Assembly (NCBI GenBank): GCA_964490835.1
Contig: CAZBEA010000010.1
Coordinates: forward strand, 1-24,234
Origin: CAZBEA01 sp964490835
GTDB lineage: Bacteria; Patescibacteriota; Microgenomatia; Levybacterales; GWA1-39-11
Length of the DNA: 24,234 nt
Reading direction: 5' to 3'
The position numbers and the translations under genes are program-made. The notes under the pieces were generated by a model. It saw only the letters and a program-made list of their open reading frames with translations. It was not told the DNA's origin and searched no databases. Below are positions 22,087-24,234 of this stretch, in pieces. The stretch's first letter is position 1; each line of letters opens with the position of its first letter.

Positions 22087-22168
22087 TGTTATAGGATATA
22101 CCGATCTCTTATAAATTTCCTCAGAGGTATGTCTCATAGTTTATGGGAGCATAGGATGTTATAGGATA
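22087..22168. repeat. 12-bp direct repeat in the DUF11-rho divergent region
   Basis: TGTTATAGGATA at 22087-22098 and again at 22157-22168, 70 bases apart. The first copy lies two bases upstream of the -35 box of the DUF11 promoter. A half copy (ATAGGAT, 22151-22157) abuts the second. It could be a protein-binding site shared by the two divergent genes. Confidence 0.4.
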
Positions 22169-22242
22169 CTATTTTATTCAATTTCTCACTAAATTCTATT
22201 TAAAATATGTAAACAAACTACTTCAGAGACTCATTTCCTTCC

Positions 22243-22272
22243 TTGACAAACCCTATAAGCGCATGATTTAAT
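22243..22272 (+). promoter_or_regulatory. promoter of rho
   Basis: TTGACA (22243-22248), 18-base spacer, TTTAAT (22267-22272). It predicts a leader of about 73 bases to ATG 22352, with no Shine-Dalgarno sequence. GTAATTCC occurs twice in the leader, the second time directly before the ATG. Confidence 0.6.
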
Positions 22273-22351
22273 ACAAATTGAACCTACGCACTTGATTACC
22301 ACGTTTACGTAATTCCAAATATTTCACGCATCAGGTTCATTTTGTAATTCC

Positions 22352-23623
22352 ATGCCAGTAAAAAAATCAGTCGAAACTTCAGAAGAGAGTATGCCTGTTG
22401 AGCCGCAAGAGCAGGCAAATAATGCTGTGCAAGAAGAGCAAACTGCTCCTCAATCATCATACAGACCACGAAATAATTACGACAACGGTTACAATCGTGA
22501 ATATCGCCAAGAAGACCAGCCAACCGAGGCTGTTGCGGGTATTCTTGATATCCAAAACGAAGGCCACGGCTTTTTGAGGCCAAAATTCCGTCCATCAGAT
22601 AAAGATATTTATATTTCCTCGTCTCAAATACGAAGATTTTGGCTCAGAGCCGGAGATATGGTAGAAGGTCAGGGTAGACCGCCAAAGGATAACGAACGAT
22701 ATTATGGACTTCTCAAGATTGAGCGGGTGAATGGCGAGTCTGCTGATACGCCTCAAAAACGCCCATATTTTGAAGATCTGACGCCTATTTATCCAAACAA
22801 GCAGATAAAGCTGGAAACCAAAAAATTCCCACTTTCGACACGCGTGATTGATCTGGTTGCGCCTATCGGATTTGGTCAAAGAGGTATGATCGTATCTCCT
22901 CCGAAGGCCGGAAAAACTACTATATTAAAGGATATTGCAGCAGGAATTTCCGAGAATTTCCCAAAAGTTCATCTGATGGCTGTACTTATTGGAGAGCGAC
23001 CTGAGGAAGTTACCGATATTGCAAGATCTGTGAAGGGCGAGGTTGTAGCCTCGAATTTCGACGAATCTCCCGAGGTCCAGACAAAGATAGCAGAAATTGC
23101 TCTCGACCGAGCAAAAAGACTCGTTGAGTTGGGAATGGATGTTGTGATTGTTCTAGACTCGATTACCAGGCTCGCACGTGCATACAATCTTTCGATTGAC
23201 CCTTCAGGACGTACTTTAACCGGAGGATTTGATCCTGCGGCTTTGTATCCTGCAAAGAGATTTTTTGGAGCGGCACGAAATTGTGAAGAGGGTGGATCGC
23301 TTACAATTATTGGTACGGCTTTGGTCGAAACAGGTTCAAGAATGGATGATCTTATTTATGAAGAATTCAAAGGAACCGGAAACATGGAACTTCACTTGGA
23401 TCGTAAATTTGCGGAGAGACGTATCTTCCCGGCTATTCATGTTGAAAAATCCGGAACTCGAAAAGACGATCTTTTGATCGAGGAAAAGAACTTAATGAAG
23501 ATTGTGACGATGAGAAGAATGCTTGAGGTTTTGGGTCCTGATGAGGGTACACCGACAGTCATAGAACGCCTTGCTAAGAGTGAATCAAATGAGGAGTTTC
23601 TTACCTCGCTTGCAAAAGGATAA
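22352..23623 (+). CDS. rho: transcription termination factor Rho
   Basis: 423 residues. After a low-complexity N-terminal tail rich in E, Q and N (1-60) comes the RNA-binding cold-shock-like domain (V-A-G-I-L-D-I... about 60-140). The hexameric ATPase core follows: Walker A P-P-K-A-G-K-T-T (183-190), G-E-R-P-E-E-V-T-D (214-222), Walker B V-I-V-L-D-S (265-270), the Q-loop around S-G-R-T-L-T-G-G (285-292), R-F-F-G-A-A-R (303-309) and the R-loop E-E-F-K-G-T-G-N (337-344). All catalytic motifs match functional Rho. It binds nascent RNA, moves along it and ends transcription. In this genome, where convergent genes lie a few bases apart with few intrinsic terminators, Rho may do much of the termination. 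Expressed alone from its own promoter, divergent from the DUF11 gene. Confidence 0.97.
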   Translation: MPVKKSVETSEESMPVEPQEQANNAVQEEQTAPQSSYRPRNNYDNGYNREYRQEDQPTEAVAGILDIQNEGHGFLRPKFRPSDKDIYISSSQIRRFWLRAGDMVEGQGRPPKDNERYYGLLKIERVNGESADTPQKRPYFEDLTPIYPNKQIKLETKKFPLSTRVIDLVAPIGFGQRGMIVSPPKAGKTTILKDIAAGISENFPKVHLMAVLIGERPEEVTDIARSVKGEVVASNFDESPEVQTKIAEIALDRAKRLVELGMDVVIVLDSITRLARAYNLSIDPSGRTLTGGFDPAALYPAKRFFGAARNCEEGGSLTIIGTALVETGSRMDDLIYEEFKGTGNMELHLDRKFAERRIFPAIHVEKSGTRKDDLLIEEKNLMKIVTMRRMLEVLGPDEGTPTVIERLAKSESNEEFLTSLAKG

Positions 23624-23662
23624 TTAGCCTCATTTTCTTTCTTTCCGTATTCTTACCTACAT

Positions 23663-23692
23663 TTGACAGAAATGGGTATCTCGTGGTAATCT
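23663..23692 (+). promoter_or_regulatory. promoter of the LysM gene
   Basis: TTGACA (23663-23668), 18-base spacer, TAATCT (23687-23692), then 15 bases to ATG 23708. Leader of about nine bases, no ribosome-binding site. Confidence 0.65.
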
Positions 23693-23707
23693 TAGACTCA
23701 CTTTCCC

Positions 23708-24234
23708 ATGAAGAAAAAATTCATTCGACTTCCTCGTGTCCAAAAAGGGCAAATAGCCTCAGTTAAGAATACTTCCAATTTTTTGCAAAAAGAGTTTATA
23801 ACTTACATCTTTTTTCTACTTGATTACACCAAGGCAAAATTCTTCATATTCTCTCACCTTTTTGAATCTAATAAAAATGTAGTAGTAAAAAGTGTTTTGA
23901 TTAAGAGAGGAAGGAGAAATAGGTTCTTTTCGCATACCAGTGCGATGCTGGTTTTGTCTTTGGGAGCGCTCATTTCACCATTCGTATCCGATTCGAGCCT
24001 TTTTTCAAAAGATAATACACAAGTTCTTGCGCAAGAGGTACTTGGAACTGAAGATTCTCTTGTTACAAACGATGTTTTTGAAACGCAAGTGTCTGAAAAA
24101 CCTCGCGATGAGATTATTACATACACAGTTCAAAATGGGGACACAATTTCAACAATAGCGAACAAATTTGGCGTCACGGAGGACACAATTAAATGGCAGA
24201 ATAGTCTTAAAAATGACCGAATTACAGCCGGTGA
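23708..24234 (+). CDS. LysM-domain cell-wall protein, 3' end cut by window
   Basis: An open frame from ATG 23708 runs to the end of the window (about 175 residues). It begins with a long basic cytoplasmic part (about 1-75), then a membrane helix (about 78-93) and a polar extracytoplasmic linker. A LysM domain follows, starting I-T-Y-T-V-Q-N-G-D-T-I-S-T-I-A and continuing K-F-G-V-T-E-D-T-I-K-W-Q-N. LysM binds peptidoglycan. In CPR genomes such a start is often followed by an M23 (lysostaphin-type) endopeptidase domain, but that part is outside the window and is only an expectation. The long cytoplasmic N-terminus before the membrane helix is unusual for a secreted hydrolase. Confidence 0.85.
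   Translation, partial: MKKKFIRLPRVQKGQIASVKNTSNFLQKEFITYIFFLLDYTKAKFFIFSHLFESNKNVVVKSVLIKRGRRNRFFSHTSAMLVLSLGALISPFVSDSSLFSKDNTQVLAQEVLGTEDSLVTNDVFETQVSEKPRDEIITYTVQNGDTISTIANKFGVTEDTIKWQNSLKNDRITAG

Noticed and set aside
22024..22137. N-terminal extension of the DUF11 protein
   Set aside because: It would bury the signal peptide 38 residues in and place a full-consensus promoter inside the coding region.
1..24234. CRISPR array, prophage or restriction-modification genes
   Set aside because: No regularly spaced repeats and no recognisable phage structural, Cas or methyltransferase genes are present.

Overview
The window looks like part of a small-genome bacterium of the Candidate Phyla Radiation (Patescibacteria), most like Microgenomates. 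This is an inference from gene content and style: short AT-leaning intergenic regions, many single-membrane-span and signal-peptide proteins of unknown function, a PETGP-type surface anchor, a LysM cell-wall protein, and housekeeping genes (enolase, pyruvate kinase, RadA, Rho, a four-domain S1 protein) with CPR-like sequences. TGA is used as a stop, so the genetic code is the standard bacterial one here. The sequence is a scaffold with one run of ten Ns (9524-9533).

Layout. 1-2978: 3' part of a very hydrophobic DUF2157-like membrane protein. 2981-5480 (minus): a membrane-anchored protein, an M50 metalloprotease and enolase. 5562-11766 (plus): a small YdjM-like membrane protein, a SIMPL-domain protein, an S1 RNA-binding protein, RadA, a PIN-TRAM protein broken by the scaffold gap, and pyruvate kinase. 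11767-12607: an 841-base stretch without a long gene, holding two candidate structured RNAs and a probable 47-codon leaderless gene. 12608-13612: UDP-glucose 4-epimerase. 13620-18574 (minus): an envelope polysaccharide or glycan operon (small membrane protein, secreted protein, GT-C-like membrane protein, GT2, GT4). 18745-21089: a strikingly GC-rich segment with one 692-residue transmembrane protein and heavily structured RNA leader and trailer. 21343-22023 (minus): DUF11 surface protein. 22352-23623: Rho. 23708-end: LysM protein, cut by the window edge.

The most important observation is a complete type III hammerhead self-cleaving ribozyme on the minus strand (about 18574-18647). It lies between the GC-rich segment and the glycan operon, and every universally conserved core nucleotide is present. 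The AUG of the first operon gene sits in the outer end of ribozyme stem III, so self-cleavage could free that start codon. The GC-rich segment beside it starts and stops sharply, and an 8-bp direct repeat (AATTCCGT) lies at both edges. It is either horizontally acquired DNA or an assembly chimera.

A second theme is promoter architecture. At least six genes have a sigma-70-like -10 box ending exactly six bases before the ATG, which predicts leaderless mRNAs. The GC-rich gene and the S1 gene instead have Shine-Dalgarno sequences.
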